A DNA stretch of 45,149 nucleotides, taken from assembly GCA_026693065.1 (NCBI GenBank), contig JAPLNA010000025.1:1-45149 (forward strand), given 5' to 3'. The notes below the pieces were generated by a model that was given only the letters and a program-made list of their open reading frames with translations, had not been told where the DNA came from and made no database searches. The position numbers were made by a program, and so were the translations under genes. Positions 30,287 through 41,072 of this stretch are shown here, one piece after another (position 1 is the stretch's first letter; the number at the start of each line of letters is the position of its first letter). Source of the DNA: Planctomycetota bacterium. Lineage in GTDB: Bacteria > Planctomycetota > Phycisphaerae > SM23-33.

Positions 30287-30306
30287 TGTTGTAACACATT
30301 ACAACA
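30287..30306. promoter_or_regulatory. Operator-like palindrome between rpsG and fusA
   Basis: TGTTGTAA-CACA-TTACAACA, perfect 8-bp arms. Confidence 0.5.
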
Positions 30307-30363
30307 CGGTACACAAGGCCAAAAATCGGATCTCCGCCGGTTTTCGGCCTGACACTCGAAACC

Positions 30364-30840
30364 TTACCAGGAGAAGTGCGCGAAGGCCTTGTTCGCCTCG
30401 GCCATTCTATGCACGTTCTCTTTGGTCGTCACAGCCGTGCCCTCCCCGCGGAAGGCGTCCATCAACTCGCTGGCCAGGCGCTGCCCGGTCGGGCGCCCCT
30501 TGCCGGCGCGGACGGCCTCGCGGATCCAGCGGATCGCCAGCGAGAGTTGCCTCTTGCCGCCGACCTGCTTGGGCACCTGGTAGTTGGCGCCGCCCACCCG
30601 CCGCGAGCGGACCTCGATCATCGGCTTGCAATTGTCGATGGCCTTCTCGAACACCTCCAGCGGCGTGGCGTCCTTGATCTTGTCGGCGATAATCGTCATC
30701 GCGTCATACACGATCGAACGGGCCACTGTCTTCTTGCCTTCCCACATCAAGCAATTGATGAACTTCGCCATCAGCTTGCTGTGATACCGTTCATCCGGCA
30801 GGAGGCACTTCGCCGACGCTGTGAATCTCTTGTATGCCAT
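30364..30840 (-). CDS. rpsG: 30S ribosomal protein S7
   Basis: [30 protein letters not shown]…[30 protein letters not shown]. Confidence 0.97.
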   Translation of the reverse strand: MAYKRFTASAKCLLPDERYHSKLMAKFINCLMWEGKKTVARSIVYDAMTIIADKIKDATPLEVFEKAIDNCKPMIEVRSRRVGGANYQVPKQVGGKRQLSLAIRWIREAVRAGKGRPTGQRLASELMDAFRGEGTAVTTKENVHRMAEANKAFAHFSW

Positions 30841-30858
30841 GGTCTCTCTTCCGCCTGC

Positions 30859-31230
<372 letters not shown>

Positions 31231-31280
31231 CGTTGTCTCGCACTTTCCTTAGACGGCTAAAAAGCCAGTGTACCTCTCGT

Positions 31281-34200
31281 TCAATCCAATCCCAGCAACG
31301 CCTGGGCCGCCGCGGACTTCTGGTCGGCCTCGCTGATCTCCTCGCTCGACAGGCCGAACAGCTCGCCCAGTTCCACGTTCCGCTTCACCCGCATGTTCAC
31401 GTACGGGTGGAAGCTCGTGCCGGCCGGAATCAGGTGGCCCAGGATCACGTTTTCCTTCAGCCCGATCAGGTTGTCAATCTTGCCGGCCAGCGAGGCCTCG
31501 GTAAAGACCTTCGTGCTTTCCTGGAAGCTCGCCGCCGACAGGAAGCTCTCCGACTGCAGCGAGGCCTTCGTGATGCCCAGCAGCAGCGTCTTGGCGGTCG
31601 CCGGCTTGGCGCGGGACGTCTTGGCGGGCTGGCCGCCCTTGGTCTCGGCTTCCATGTTGGCCCGCTCGACGTCGTCCTTCGAGACGATCTCGCCGGCCTT
31701 CAATCCGGTGTCGCCCGGGTCCACGACCTTCAACGACCCGGCAACCCGCTTATTCTCCTCGATAAACAGCGTTCTGTCAACCACATCTCCCGGCAGCAAC
31801 TCCGTGTCGCCGATGCTGTCCACCATGACCCGGCGCAGCATGCGGGAGAGAATGATCTCCATGTGCTTATCATTGATGTTCTGCCCCTGGCCGCGGTAGA
31901 CGCTCTGGACCTCGCCCAGGAGGTATTCCTGCAGCTTCTCCTCGCCGCGAATGGCCAGAATGTCGTGCAGAACCAGCGGGCCTTCCGTCAGCGGGTCGCC
32001 CGCTTCCACGTAGTCGCCCGTGTGAACCAGCAGGTGCTGGTCGTGCGGCACGTGGTGCTCGCGCTCCATGCCCGAGTCGCTCCGGACGATGATCGTCATC
32101 TTGCCGCGACGCTTGTCCGTCCGCAGTTCCACGCGCCCGGAAATCTCCGCCATCGCGGCCGGGTCCTTCGGCTTGCGGGCCTCGAACACTTCCGTCACGC
32201 GGGGCAGGCCCCCCGTGATGTCCTGCGTGCCCGTCACCTCGCGAGGCTGGCGGGCGAGCAGTTCGCCGGGCTTGACCTGCTGGCCTTCCTCCACCTCGAT
32301 ACGAGCCTTCGCGGGCAGGTAGTGGAAGTCCAAAATGTGACCGGCCTTGTCCTCGATCTCGATTCGCGGGTGCTTCTCGCCCTTGTGCTCGATGACGACG
32401 TACCGCTGGCTGACGCCGCGGGCACGGGTGCCTTCGGCCTCGATGCGGACGGTTTCGCCTTCCTCGATGTCGCGGAAGCGGACGCTGCCGGCGGCCTCGG
32501 CCAGGATCGGCACCCGGTGCGGGTCCCACGTGGCCATCCGCTCGCCGGGCTTGACCTTCCCGCCTTCCTTCACCGCCACGATCGCACCGTAGGGAACCTT
32601 GTACTTCTCCAGCTCGCGGTTCTTCTCGTCCATGATCGCCAGTTCGCCGTTGCGCTTCAGGGCGATCATTCGCTTGCCGGCCTCGGTGCTCACCTCGACG
32701 ACGTTCAGCTCGCGGTAGGCCACCGTGCCGCCGGCCGTCGCGAGAATTTCCGACTCGACCACCGCGCGGGTAGCAACACCGCCGGTGTGGAACGTACGCA
32801 TGGTCAACTGCGTGCCCGGCTCGCCGATCGACTGGGCGGCGATGATCCCCACCGCCATGCCCTCTTCCACCAGCTTGCCGGTCGAGAGGTCCATGCCGTA
32901 GCAGCGGGCGCAGATGCCCAGCGGGCTTTCGCACGTCAGGGCGCTGCGGACGCGAATGCTCTCGACGCCCAGGTCTTCGATCTTGCGGGCCATCGCCTCC
33001 GAAATGATCTGGTCTTCCTTCACGATCATCTCGTCGGTGATGGGGTTGACGAGGTTCTCGCGGGCGATGCGCCCCTTGAGCATCTCACGCAGGGGCACGT
33101 CCACCTGCGCGCCCGTGTAGATCCGGGCGCCGTGCGTGGACGAGAAGTATTCCAGCACCGTCAGGCCTTCGCGGAAGTTGGCCTTAATGGGGGTTTCGAT
33201 AATCTCGCCGGAGGGCTTGGTCATCAGGCCACGCATGCCGGCCAACTGGCGGATCTGGTCGACGTTGCCGCGGGCGTTGGAGTGCAGCATCAGCCAGACC
33301 GGGTTCAGGTAGTTCGGGTCGTCCTTGCGCTGGTCGCCCTTGAGGGCTTCCATGAGGCTTCGCGTGACTTCTTCGCGGGCGTGAATCCACACGTCCACGA
33401 TCTGGTTGTACCGCTCGCCGTCGGTGATGGCGTCGTTCTGGTAGTCGCTCTGGATCTGGTCCACGCGCTTCTGCGCCCGGTCCAGGATCGCCGGCTTGTT
33501 CTCGGGAATCTTCGCGTCGGTAATCCCGAAGCTCAGTCCCGCCAGCGTCGCGTACTTGAACCCCAACGCCTTCATCCGGTCCAGCAGGTCCAGCGTCGAG
33601 GGCTTGCCCAACGCCTGGTAGCAGTCGCTGATGACGCGGTTGGCGTCCTTCTGGCCCAGCGACATGTTGTAGTAGCTCATGCCCTTGGGCAGGATGTCGT
33701 TGAAGATGCACCGCCCCGGCGTCGTCAGGATGCGACCGCGCTCGGGGGCGTACTTCGTCTCTCGCTCCACCACCATCTTCACCGTCGGCATGCGGACGAT
33801 CACCTTCGCGTGCATGCCGATCCGACCCAGCGCGTGGGCGCTGATGGCTTCCTCGGCCGTCGCGAAGATCGGGTATAGCGTACCTTGTTCTCCACTCTTC
33901 GGCACAAGGATTCGCTCATCGAGGAGGTGTTCTGTAATGTGGTCGCGCAGGCTACTCGCCCCTTTGCCGAGGCAGTGGTACTCAAGTCTTTCGCGGAGGC
34001 CACGCTTTCTGCCCGGCTTGACTATGCCTATGTAACCATCATTCACCTTCCCGGTTCTCTTGCTTCGGAATATGTAGATTCCGGGCTTTTCCGGCGCACG
34101 GGACGGGTCATTTGCCCACCCCGACTTACTACCTGCCAATGCGATAGCCTGTTCGAAAAGCTCCTTCTGGCTCGGGCTAGCATTGTTCTTCCACCACTCT

Positions 34201-36011
34201 TTGAAATTAGCAATGCCGTCCGCAGAACGAGCATAGTTATTCCGTGTGTTCCACCGGGGCAGATGGTTCTTTTCCGTCTTGGATGGATCGGGGAACTCGA
34301 TCATCAACCGACCTTCCAAGCACTCGATTTCTTGGGCATCCAAGTCCGGGGTCGCCAAGATCTGGAATTCCAGTTCTTCCTCGATGTACTGATTAAGCTC
34401 CTTCTTCCAGTCGGGCTTCTTTGCGTCCGGGCCGTAAGGGACCTTCTTGACGTCGTCGGTGACGAACGCGCTGCCGCCCTCGGCCGTCAGGTAGTACACG
34501 CCCAGGACGATGTCCTGCATCGGCATCGTGTTGGGAGCGCCGTTGGCGGGCGAGAAGATGTTGTTCGTCGACAGCATGAGCACGTGGGCTTCGGCCTGCG
34601 CCTCGACGGACAGGGGCAGGTGGACGGCCATCTGGTCACCGTCGAAGTCGGCGTTGAAGCCTTTGCAGACCAGCGGGTGAATGCGGATGGCGTTGCCCTC
34701 GACCAGGACGGGCTCGAAGGCCTGGATGCCCATGCGGTGAAGCGTCGGGGCGCGGTTCAGAAGCACCGGGTGCTGGTAGATCACTTCTTCCAGCACGTCC
34801 CAGATTTCCGGCTCGCGGCGTTCGAGCATCCGCTTGGCGGACTTGATCGTGTCGGCCAGGCCGCGTTCCTTCAGCCGCCGGATGATGAACGGCTGGTAGA
34901 GCTCCAGGGCGATCTTCTTGGGCAGTCCGCACTGGTTGAGCCGCAGCTCGGGGCCCACGACGATCACGGACCGGCCCGAGTAGTCCACGCGTTTGCCCAG
35001 CAGGTTTTCGCGGAAGCGCCCCTGCTTGCCCTTGATCATGTCGGTGAGGCTCTTGAGGGGGCGGTTGGCCGTCCCCTGCACCGGGCGGCGGCAGCGGCTG
35101 TTGTCGAACAGGGCGTCGACGGCCTGCTGCAGCATCCGCTTCTCGTTCCGGATAATCACCTCGGGGGCGTTCAGGTCCATCAGCTTCTTCAGCCGGTTGT
35201 TCCGGTTGATGATGCGACGGTACAGGTCGTTCAGGTCGCTCGTGGCGAAGTTGCCGCTCTCCAGCAGCACCAGCGGGCGGAGGTCCGGCGGAATCACCGG
35301 GATCACTTCCATCACCATCCACTCCGGACGGTTGCCCGAAACGCGGATGTTCTCCACCAGCTTGAGCCGCTTGATGAAGTCCTTGCTCTTCTGCTTGCTC
35401 TTGGTCTTGGCCAGGTCGTCCCGTAGGTCGCCGGCGAGCTTTTCCAGCTCGAGCTTCTCGAGCAGAACGCGGATGGCTTCGGCGCCCATCTCGGCCTTGA
35501 AGTCCGTGCCGTACTGCTCGACCGCCGAGCGGTATTCATCCTCGCTGAGCACCTGCTGGTACTTCAGCGGGGTCTGCCCCGGGTCGGTCACGACGTAGTC
35601 CTGGAAGAGGATGACCTTTTCCAGATCGGCGGTCTTCATCGCCAGCAGCGTGCCCAGCCGACTGGGCAGGGCCTTGAAGAACCAGATGTGAACCACCGGA
35701 GCGGCCAGGTTGATGTGCCCCATCCGCTTGCGCCGCACGCGCGAGTGCGTCACCTTCACGCCGCAACGGTCGCAGATGATGCCCTTGTGCTTCGTGCCCT
35801 TATACTTGCCGCACGCGCACTCCCAGTCGCGCTCCGGGCCGAAGATCCGCTCGCAGAACAGCCCGTCCTTCTCCGGGCGGTACGTGCGGTAATTGATCGT
35901 CTCGGGGCGCTTGACCTCCCCGAACGACCAACTGCGGATATCGTTGGGCGAAGCCAACTGGATCCGGACCGACCCGTAATCGTTGATTCGATCGTATACG
36001 CTTTCTGCCAT
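31281..36011 (-). CDS. rpoC: DNA-directed RNA polymerase subunit beta' with ~200 aa internal GIY-YIG-like insertion
   Basis: [23 protein letters not shown] zinc finger, [15 protein letters not shown] catalytic motif, [30 protein letters not shown] trigger-loop region. One continuous 1576-aa ORF. Confidence 0.97.
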   Translation of the reverse strand: MAESVYDRINDYGSVRIQLASPNDIRSWSFGEVKRPETINYRTYRPEKDGLFCERIFGPERDWECACGKYKGTKHKGIICDRCGVKVTHSRVRRKRMGHINLAAPVVHIWFFKALPSRLGTLLAMKTADLEKVILFQDYVVTDPGQTPLKYQQVLSEDEYRSAVEQYGTDFKAEMGAEAIRVLLEKLELEKLAGDLRDDLAKTKSKQKSKDFIKRLKLVENIRVSGNRPEWMVMEVIPVIPPDLRPLVLLESGNFATSDLNDLYRRIINRNNRLKKLMDLNAPEVIIRNEKRMLQQAVDALFDNSRCRRPVQGTANRPLKSLTDMIKGKQGRFRENLLGKRVDYSGRSVIVVGPELRLNQCGLPKKIALELYQPFIIRRLKERGLADTIKSAKRMLERREPEIWDVLEEVIYQHPVLLNRAPTLHRMGIQAFEPVLVEGNAIRIHPLVCKGFNADFDGDQMAVHLPLSVEAQAEAHVLMLSTNNIFSPANGAPNTMPMQDIVLGVYYLTAEGGSAFVTDDVKKVPYGPDAKKPDWKKELNQYIEEELEFQILATPDLDAQEIECLEGRLMIEFPDPSKTEKNHLPRWNTRNNYARSADGIANFKEWWKNNASPSQKELFEQAIALAGSKSGWANDPSRAPEKPGIYIFRSKRTGKVNDGYIGIVKPGRKRGLRERLEYHCLGKGASSLRDHITEHLLDERILVPKSGEQGTLYPIFATAEEAISAHALGRIGMHAKVIVRMPTVKMVVERETKYAPERGRILTTPGRCIFNDILPKGMSYYNMSLGQKDANRVISDCYQALGKPSTLDLLDRMKALGFKYATLAGLSFGITDAKIPENKPAILDRAQKRVDQIQSDYQNDAITDGERYNQIVDVWIHAREEVTRSLMEALKGDQRKDDPNYLNPVWLMLHSNARGNVDQIRQLAGMRGLMTKPSGEIIETPIKANFREGLTVLEYFSSTHGARIYTGAQVDVPLREMLKGRIARENLVNPITDEMIVKEDQIISEAMARKIEDLGVESIRVRSALTCESPLGICARCYGMDLSTGKLVEEGMAVGIIAAQSIGEPGTQLTMRTFHTGGVATRAVVESEILATAGGTVAYRELNVVEVSTEAGKRMIALKRNGELAIMDEKNRELEKYKVPYGAIVAVKEGGKVKPGERMATWDPHRVPILAEAAGSVRFRDIEEGETVRIEAEGTRARGVSQRYVVIEHKGEKHPRIEIEDKAGHILDFHYLPAKARIEVEEGQQVKPGELLARQPREVTGTQDITGGLPRVTEVFEARKPKDPAAMAEISGRVELRTDKRRGKMTIIVRSDSGMEREHHVPHDQHLLVHTGDYVEAGDPLTEGPLVLHDILAIRGEEKLQEYLLGEVQSVYRGQGQNINDKHMEIILSRMLRRVMVDSIGDTELLPGDVVDRTLFIEENKRVAGSLKVVDPGDTGLKAGEIVSKDDVERANMEAETKGGQPAKTSRAKPATAKTLLLGITKASLQSESFLSAASFQESTKVFTEASLAGKIDNLIGLKENVILGHLIPAGTSFHPYVNMRVKRNVELGELFGLSSEEISEADQKSAAAQALLGLD
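33862..34477 (-). other. In-frame insertion within rpoC encoding a GIY-YIG nuclease-like domain
   Basis: [43 protein letters not shown] and [46 protein letters not shown], not part of normal RpoC; GC visibly lower (25 of 60 bases G/C in line 34021-34080). Confidence 0.85.
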
Positions 36012-36038
36012 CGTTCGAGCCTCGTAGAAACGTCGACC

Positions 36039-39000
36039 TTAGACAAGCGCCTTCTTTTCCAGTTGTATGTTCAGACCCAGGCCGCGGAGTTCGTTGCACA
36101 GCACGTCGAAGCTGACCGGCGTGCCCGCCTCGAGCGTGTTGGCGCCCTTGACCATGGATTCGTAAATCTTCGTCCGGCCTTCGACGTCGTCGCTCTTGAC
36201 CGTCAGGAGTTCCTGCAGCGTGTAGCTGGCGCCGTAGGCCTCCAGGCCCCAGACTTCCATCTCGCCGAACCGCTGCCCGCCCGTGCGGGCCTTGCCGCCC
36301 AGGGGCTGCTGCGTGATCAGCGAATACGGGCCCGTCGCACGAGCGTGAATCTTCTCGTCCACCAGGTGATGCAGCTTGTTCATGTAAATGAACCCGACGG
36401 TGGCCTTCTGCTCCAACGCCTCGCCCGTCCGCCCGTCCGACAGGATCATCTTCCCGCCGAAGGGCATGTGCTGGAGAATCTCCCGCGTGTCGCCGGCCTG
36501 CTGAACCACGCCCATGTCCGCGCTCCGCACGGCGACGTGCTCGTTGGCTTCCTTGACGACGTCGAAGATCTCCTGCTCCTTGGCTCCGTCAAAGACGGGG
36601 GTGACGGCCTGGAAGCCCAGGATCGCCGCCGCCCAGCCCAGGTGCGTCTCCAGAATCTGACCGAGGTTCATACGCCCGGGCACGCCCAGCGGGTTCAGGC
36701 AGATATCGATCGGCGTGCCGTCGGCCATGAAGGGCATGTCCTCTTCCGGCAGGATGCGGGCGATGACGCCCTTGTTGCCGTGGCGCCCAGCCATCTTGTC
36801 GCCCACGCCCAGCTTTCGCTTGGTGGCGACGCGGACCTTCACCATCTCCAGCACGCCCGAGGGCAACTCGTCGCCGCGCTTCATGTGGGCGAGTTTGCGT
36901 TCGGTCTCGGCCTGCACTTCCTGAATCCGAGGCCAGAACCGTTCGTAGATCGTGTCCACCTGCTCGCGGACGGTGGCGTTGGTGGTCTTGGCCCACTTGG
37001 GGTTGAAGTTTTCGATCTGTTCGACGAGCACGGCCTCGATGTCGCTCTGGGCGACCTTCTGGCGGGTCGTCGGGTCGATCATCGGAGCGCCCAGGACGGC
37101 GTTCATCTCCTCGACCATCTTGGCGAACAGCTCGATCAGGCGCACATTCATCTCGCTGCGGAAGTCCTTCATCCGCTTGGCGAGGTCTTTCTTTTGCTGG
37201 TCGGACATGCTCATCCGGCGGCTGAAACGCCGGGCGTCCACCACCACGCCTTCCTCGCCGGCGGGCAGTTCGAGCGAGTCGTTCTTGACGTCCTCGCCCG
37301 CCCGCCCGAAGATCGCGTGCAGCAGCTTCTCTTCCGGCGACAGTTCGCTCTTGCTCTTGGGGCTGACCTTGCCGACCATGATGTCGCCCGGGCCCACCCG
37401 CGTGCCGATCCGAACCACGCCGTTCTCGTCCAGGTTCCGCAGCGCCCGCTCGGAGACGTTGGGGATGTCCCGCGTGAACTCCTCGCGGCCGAGCTTCGTC
37501 TCGCGGACTTCCACGTCGTACTCTTCCAGGTGGACGCTCGTGAAGCAGTCGCCCTTGACCAGCCGCTCGCTGATCAGGATGGCGTCCTCGAAGTTGTAGC
37601 CGTCGAAGGGCATGAACGCGACCAGCACGTTACGTCCCAGGGCCAGTTCGCCGTGGCTGGTGGCCGAGCCGTCGGCGATCACGTCGCCCTTCTTGACCCG
37701 CTGGCCTTCCTTCACCACGGGCTTCTGGTTCAAGCACGCCCGCTCGTTGAGCTTGTTGAACTTCCGCAGCTTGTACTCGTCGGTGTTGTCGATCACGATC
37801 CGCATGCCGTCGGAGAACGTCAACGTGCCGCCCTTGCGGGCGCGAACCACCATCGACGAGTTCACCGCCACGTGACGCTCCATCCCCGTCGCGACGACGG
37901 GCGGCTCGGTCCGCAGAAGCGGCCCGGCCTGGCGCTGCATGTTGGATCCCATCAGCGCGCGGTTGGCGTCGTCATGCTCCAGGAACGGAATCAGCGCGGC
38001 GGAAATGCCCACCGTCTGCTTGGGCGAAATATCCAGGAACTGCACGTCCTTGCCTTCCACCAGCAGCACGTCCCCGCGGGCGCGGGCCAGCACGTGTTCC
38101 TTGGGCAACTTGTGCGTCTGCCCGCGGGTGGTCGGCTCGAGGGAGTCCGGCGGGGCCAGCACGGCCTCGATCTCTTCGTCCGCCCGCAGGGCGACCACTT
38201 CTTCCGTCACCAGGCCCTTGGACACCCGCCGGTACGGCGTGGTGATGAACCCGTACTCATCCACGCCGGCGTAAATGCCCAGCGAGGTGATCAGGCCGAT
38301 GTTCTGGCCTTCCGGGGTTTCGATCGGGCAGATGCGGCCGTAATGGCTGATGTGCACGTCGCGCGTCTCGAAGCCCGCCCGCTTGCGGTTCAACCCGCCC
38401 GGGCCCAGGGCCGACAGGCGACGCTCGTGCGCCAGTTGGCTCAACGGATTCTGCTGGTCGACGACCTGGCTCAGTTCGCCCCGGCCGAAGAAGAACTCCA
38501 TCGCCGAGGAAATGCTCTTGGAATTCACCAGTTCGGAGATCTTCGAGAGCTCCTCGGCGTCCTTGAGGCTCATGCGTTCCTGCACGGTGCGGCGGAGCTT
38601 CAGGAAGCCCTTGCGCAGCTCTTCGCTGGCCAGCTCGTCGATGGTGCGGAGGCGGCGGTTGCCCAGGTGGTCGATGTCGTCCACCACGCCCTGGCCGTCT
38701 CGCAGGTGCATGATGTACTTGAGCGTCTGGATCATGTCCTCGACGTGGATGACCATTTCCTTTTCAGGAATCTCGAGGTTGAACTTGCGGTTCAGGCGGA
38801 ACCGCCCCACCTTGCCCAGGCGGTAGCGGTTCTCGTCGTAGAACTTCTCGTCGAAGAGGGTCTTGGCCTTCTCCAACTGCGGCGGGTTGCCCGGACGCAG
38901 CCGTTTGTAAATGTTGATCAGCGCCTCGTCGTGCGAGTGCGTCGGGTCTTCCGACAGGGTGTTGAGCACCAGCGGATCGACCGCGCCGTCGACGATCAGC

Positions 39001-39803
39001 ACCTTCTTGATCGTGGAAGACTGGATGCGGGTGAGGGTCTCGCCGATCTGCCCGCCGGCGGGAACCAGTTCCTCGCCGCTGTCGGGGTCGATGACGGCCT
39101 CGCCCACGTACGTCTGGGGCTCCAACTGCGAGACGCCCACGCTCTTGACCGGGTAAAACTCCTCGATCAGGCTCTTGTCCGTCCCGAACTTCTCGCTCAT
39201 CGCCCGCAGGAACGTCGTCGCGGGGATCTTGCTCGACTGGTCGATCCACATCGTCAGCGAGTCTTTCTTCGTGACGGCGATCTCGATCCAGCTTCCGCGT
39301 TCGGGGATCAGCCTGGCCCCGTGCAGCGGGCGGTCAGACTCCTGCATCTTCACCGAGAAGTCCACGCCGGGGGATCGGTGCAACTGCGAAACGATCACGC
39401 GTTCGGCGCCGTTGATGATGAACGCGCCCCCGCCGATCATCTTGGGGATTTCGCCCAGGTAAATGCTTTCCTCGACGACATCCTTGGTTTCCTTGCGGAC
39501 CAGGCGGCAGCGGATGCGGAAGGGAAGCCCGTACGTCAGACGCAGGTCGCGGCACTCCTGCACGTCGTACCGCGGATCGTCCATTTCGTAATAGAGATAC
39601 TCCAACTTCGTCCGCTCGTCGTAGCTGACGATGGGGAAGATTTCCCGCAGCAGGGCCTCGAGCCCCTCGTGCTTTCGCCTCGTGGGTTCGGCGTCGGCCT
39701 GCAGGAACCGCTCGTAGCTCTTGACCTGGATTTCGACCAGGTCGGGGACGGGGATGGCGTCACCGACTTTCGAGAAATCGCGGATTCGGTCCATTCGCAG
39801 CAT
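36039..39803 (-). CDS. rpoB: DNA-directed RNA polymerase subunit beta
   Basis: [57 protein letters not shown]; start at MLRMDRIRD with upstream GAGGTG. Confidence 0.97.
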   Translation of the reverse strand: MLRMDRIRDFSKVGDAIPVPDLVEIQVKSYERFLQADAEPTRRKHEGLEALLREIFPIVSYDERTKLEYLYYEMDDPRYDVQECRDLRLTYGLPFRIRCRLVRKETKDVVEESIYLGEIPKMIGGGAFIINGAERVIVSQLHRSPGVDFSVKMQESDRPLHGARLIPERGSWIEIAVTKKDSLTMWIDQSSKIPATTFLRAMSEKFGTDKSLIEEFYPVKSVGVSQLEPQTYVGEAVIDPDSGEELVPAGGQIGETLTRIQSSTIKKVLIVDGAVDPLVLNTLSEDPTHSHDEALINIYKRLRPGNPPQLEKAKTLFDEKFYDENRYRLGKVGRFRLNRKFNLEIPEKEMVIHVEDMIQTLKYIMHLRDGQGVVDDIDHLGNRRLRTIDELASEELRKGFLKLRRTVQERMSLKDAEELSKISELVNSKSISSAMEFFFGRGELSQVVDQQNPLSQLAHERRLSALGPGGLNRKRAGFETRDVHISHYGRICPIETPEGQNIGLITSLGIYAGVDEYGFITTPYRRVSKGLVTEEVVALRADEEIEAVLAPPDSLEPTTRGQTHKLPKEHVLARARGDVLLVEGKDVQFLDISPKQTVGISAALIPFLEHDDANRALMGSNMQRQAGPLLRTEPPVVATGMERHVAVNSSMVVRARKGGTLTFSDGMRIVIDNTDEYKLRKFNKLNERACLNQKPVVKEGQRVKKGDVIADGSATSHGELALGRNVLVAFMPFDGYNFEDAILISERLVKGDCFTSVHLEEYDVEVRETKLGREEFTRDIPNVSERALRNLDENGVVRIGTRVGPGDIMVGKVSPKSKSELSPEEKLLHAIFGRAGEDVKNDSLELPAGEEGVVVDARRFSRRMSMSDQQKKDLAKRMKDFRSEMNVRLIELFAKMVEEMNAVLGAPMIDPTTRQKVAQSDIEAVLVEQIENFNPKWAKTTNATVREQVDTIYERFWPRIQEVQAETERKLAHMKRGDELPSGVLEMVKVRVATKRKLGVGDKMAGRHGNKGVIARILPEEDMPFMADGTPIDICLNPLGVPGRMNLGQILETHLGWAAAILGFQAVTPVFDGAKEQEIFDVVKEANEHVAVRSADMGVVQQAGDTREILQHMPFGGKMILSDGRTGEALEQKATVGFIYMNKLHHLVDEKIHARATGPYSLITQQPLGGKARTGGQRFGEMEVWGLEAYGASYTLQELLTVKSDDVEGRTKIYESMVKGANTLEAGTPVSFDVLCNELRGLGLNIQLEKKALV

Positions 39804-39858
39804 CGTGAGCACCTCTGTCCGTTCGTACAACGTCCGCTGTCACAACTTTGCCCGGGGG

Positions 39859-39894
39859 CCTCCGGCAGGCGGTGTTCTCGCCGCCCGCCGGAGG
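39859..39894 (-). promoter_or_regulatory. Strong hairpin in rplL-rpoB intergenic region (candidate attenuator or processing site)
   Basis: CCTCCGGCGGGCGG-8 nt-CCGCCTGCCGGAGG on minus strand, 14-bp stem with one G·U; no U-tract. Confidence 0.6.
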
Positions 39895-39924
39895 GTCCGG
39901 GCCCAGGCCACTCGCGTGGCGAAC

Positions 39925-40323
39925 TTACTTGACTTCGACCGTCGCGCCGGCGGCTTCCAACTGCTTCTTGGCTTCCGCGGCCTCGTCCTTCGAGACGCCC
40001 GTCTTCACCGGCTTGGGCGCGCCTTCCACCAGTTCCTTGGCTTCCTTGAGCCCCAGGTTCGTCAGGCTGCGAACGGCCTTGATGACCTGAATCTTCTGGT
40101 CCCCGGCGACCTTCAGGATCACGTCGAACTGGGTCTGCTCGGCCGCCGCTTCCACCGCGGCGGCAGGTCCGGCCATCATGACGGCCCCGCCGGCGGCCGG
40201 CTCGATCCCGTACGTCGCCTTCAGGTAGTCCGCCAGCTCGACGGCCTGCTTGAGGGTCAGCTTCACGATCGCGTCGCCCAGGGTCTTGATCTCGGCCGCG
40301 AACTCTTTCGCTTCGTCTGCCAT
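39925..40323 (-). CDS. rplL: 50S ribosomal protein L7/L12
   Basis: [71 protein letters not shown]; start at internal Met with GGAG upstream. Confidence 0.97.
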   Translation of the reverse strand: MADEAKEFAAEIKTLGDAIVKLTLKQAVELADYLKATYGIEPAAGGAVMMAGPAAAVEAAAEQTQFDVILKVAGDQKIQVIKAVRSLTNLGLKEAKELVEGAPKPVKTGVSKDEAAEAKKQLEAAGATVEVK

Positions 40324-40430
40324 TTCGATATCTCCGCTTCTTCTACGTTTCTGCCGGCCTGATAGGCGAGACCACATCGGCCTCATTTAAGCCTTGCGAC
40401 CCAATCCGCAGCCGGCGGATCTTCTTACAC

Positions 40431-41057
40431 TCACGCCTCGGTCGCGGGGGCTTCCGTCGCGGGGGCCTCGTCCGCCGCCGCCGGAACGGCTTCCGCCGCC
40501 GGAGCGGCCTCGGCCGCGGGGGCTTCGGCGGGGGCCTTCTCTTCGATCGTCTTGAGAATGCCCGCCAGCTTCGTCCCGCCGCTCAGGATCGCCGCCACCA
40601 GCTTGCCGCCGGCGCCCAGCATCGCGCCGACGACCTTGCCCAACGCCTCGTCGCGCGTCGGGAACTTGCTGAGGGCCTCCACCGCCGCCGGCGTGCCGAA
40701 CGCGTCGCCTTCCAGCACCGCGCCCTTCACCTTCAGCGCCTTGGTCGTCTTGGCGATCTCCAGCAACTCGCGAACGACCGACACCACGCTGGTCTTCCCG
40801 CCGTCGGTGGCATACGCCAACGCGCACGGGCCTTCCAGAATGTCGGCCATCGCCTGCTGGCCCGCGGTCTTGAAGACCTGCTTGGCCAGGGCGTTCTTCA
40901 CGATCATCACCTTGACGCTCTTGGCGGCCAGTTTGCCGCGCAGTTGGTTCATCGAGACGGCGTCAATGCCCGTCACGTCCACCACCGCCGCCGACGTCAC
41001 GCCCTCGAAACGACGGGCGACTTCTTTCCGCACCAGTTCTTTTATGGGCTTGCTCAT
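40431..41057 (-). CDS. rplJ: 50S ribosomal protein L10
   Basis: MNQLRGKLAAKSVKVMIVKNALAKQVFKT…LEGPCALAYATD; acidic Ala-rich tail. Confidence 0.94.
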   Translation of the reverse strand: MSKPIKELVRKEVARRFEGVTSAAVVDVTGIDAVSMNQLRGKLAAKSVKVMIVKNALAKQVFKTAGQQAMADILEGPCALAYATDGGKTSVVSVVRELLEIAKTTKALKVKGAVLEGDAFGTPAAVEALSKFPTRDEALGKVVGAMLGAGGKLVAAILSGGTKLAGILKTIEEKAPAEAPAAEAAPAAEAVPAAADEAPATEAPATEA

Positions 41058-41072
41058 GGCGTTTTCACCGTG

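Noticed and set aside
31233-33878. 881-aa plus-strand ORF opposite rpoC
   Set aside because: Antisense shadow of rpoC; its end at the insertion edge reflects the composition change.
33862-34477. Intein in RpoC
   Set aside because: No Cys/Ser-led block A and no terminal His-Asn-Cys/Ser/Thr at either border; only nuclease-like motifs seen.
33862-34477. Group I or group II intron with homing ORF in rpoC
   Set aside because: The whole interval stays open in the rpoC frame with protein-like sequence up to both edges; no room for or sign of conserved intron core. Folding was not run.
33885-35426. 513-aa plus-strand ORF spanning the rpoC insertion
   Set aside because: Considered as an antisense gene carried by the insert, but it continues as a shadow of native rpoC and has no domain signature; the GIY-YIG reading is on the minus strand in frame with rpoC.
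35688-39932. 1414-aa plus-strand ORF
   Set aside because: Antisense shadow of rpoB and the 5' end of rpoC.
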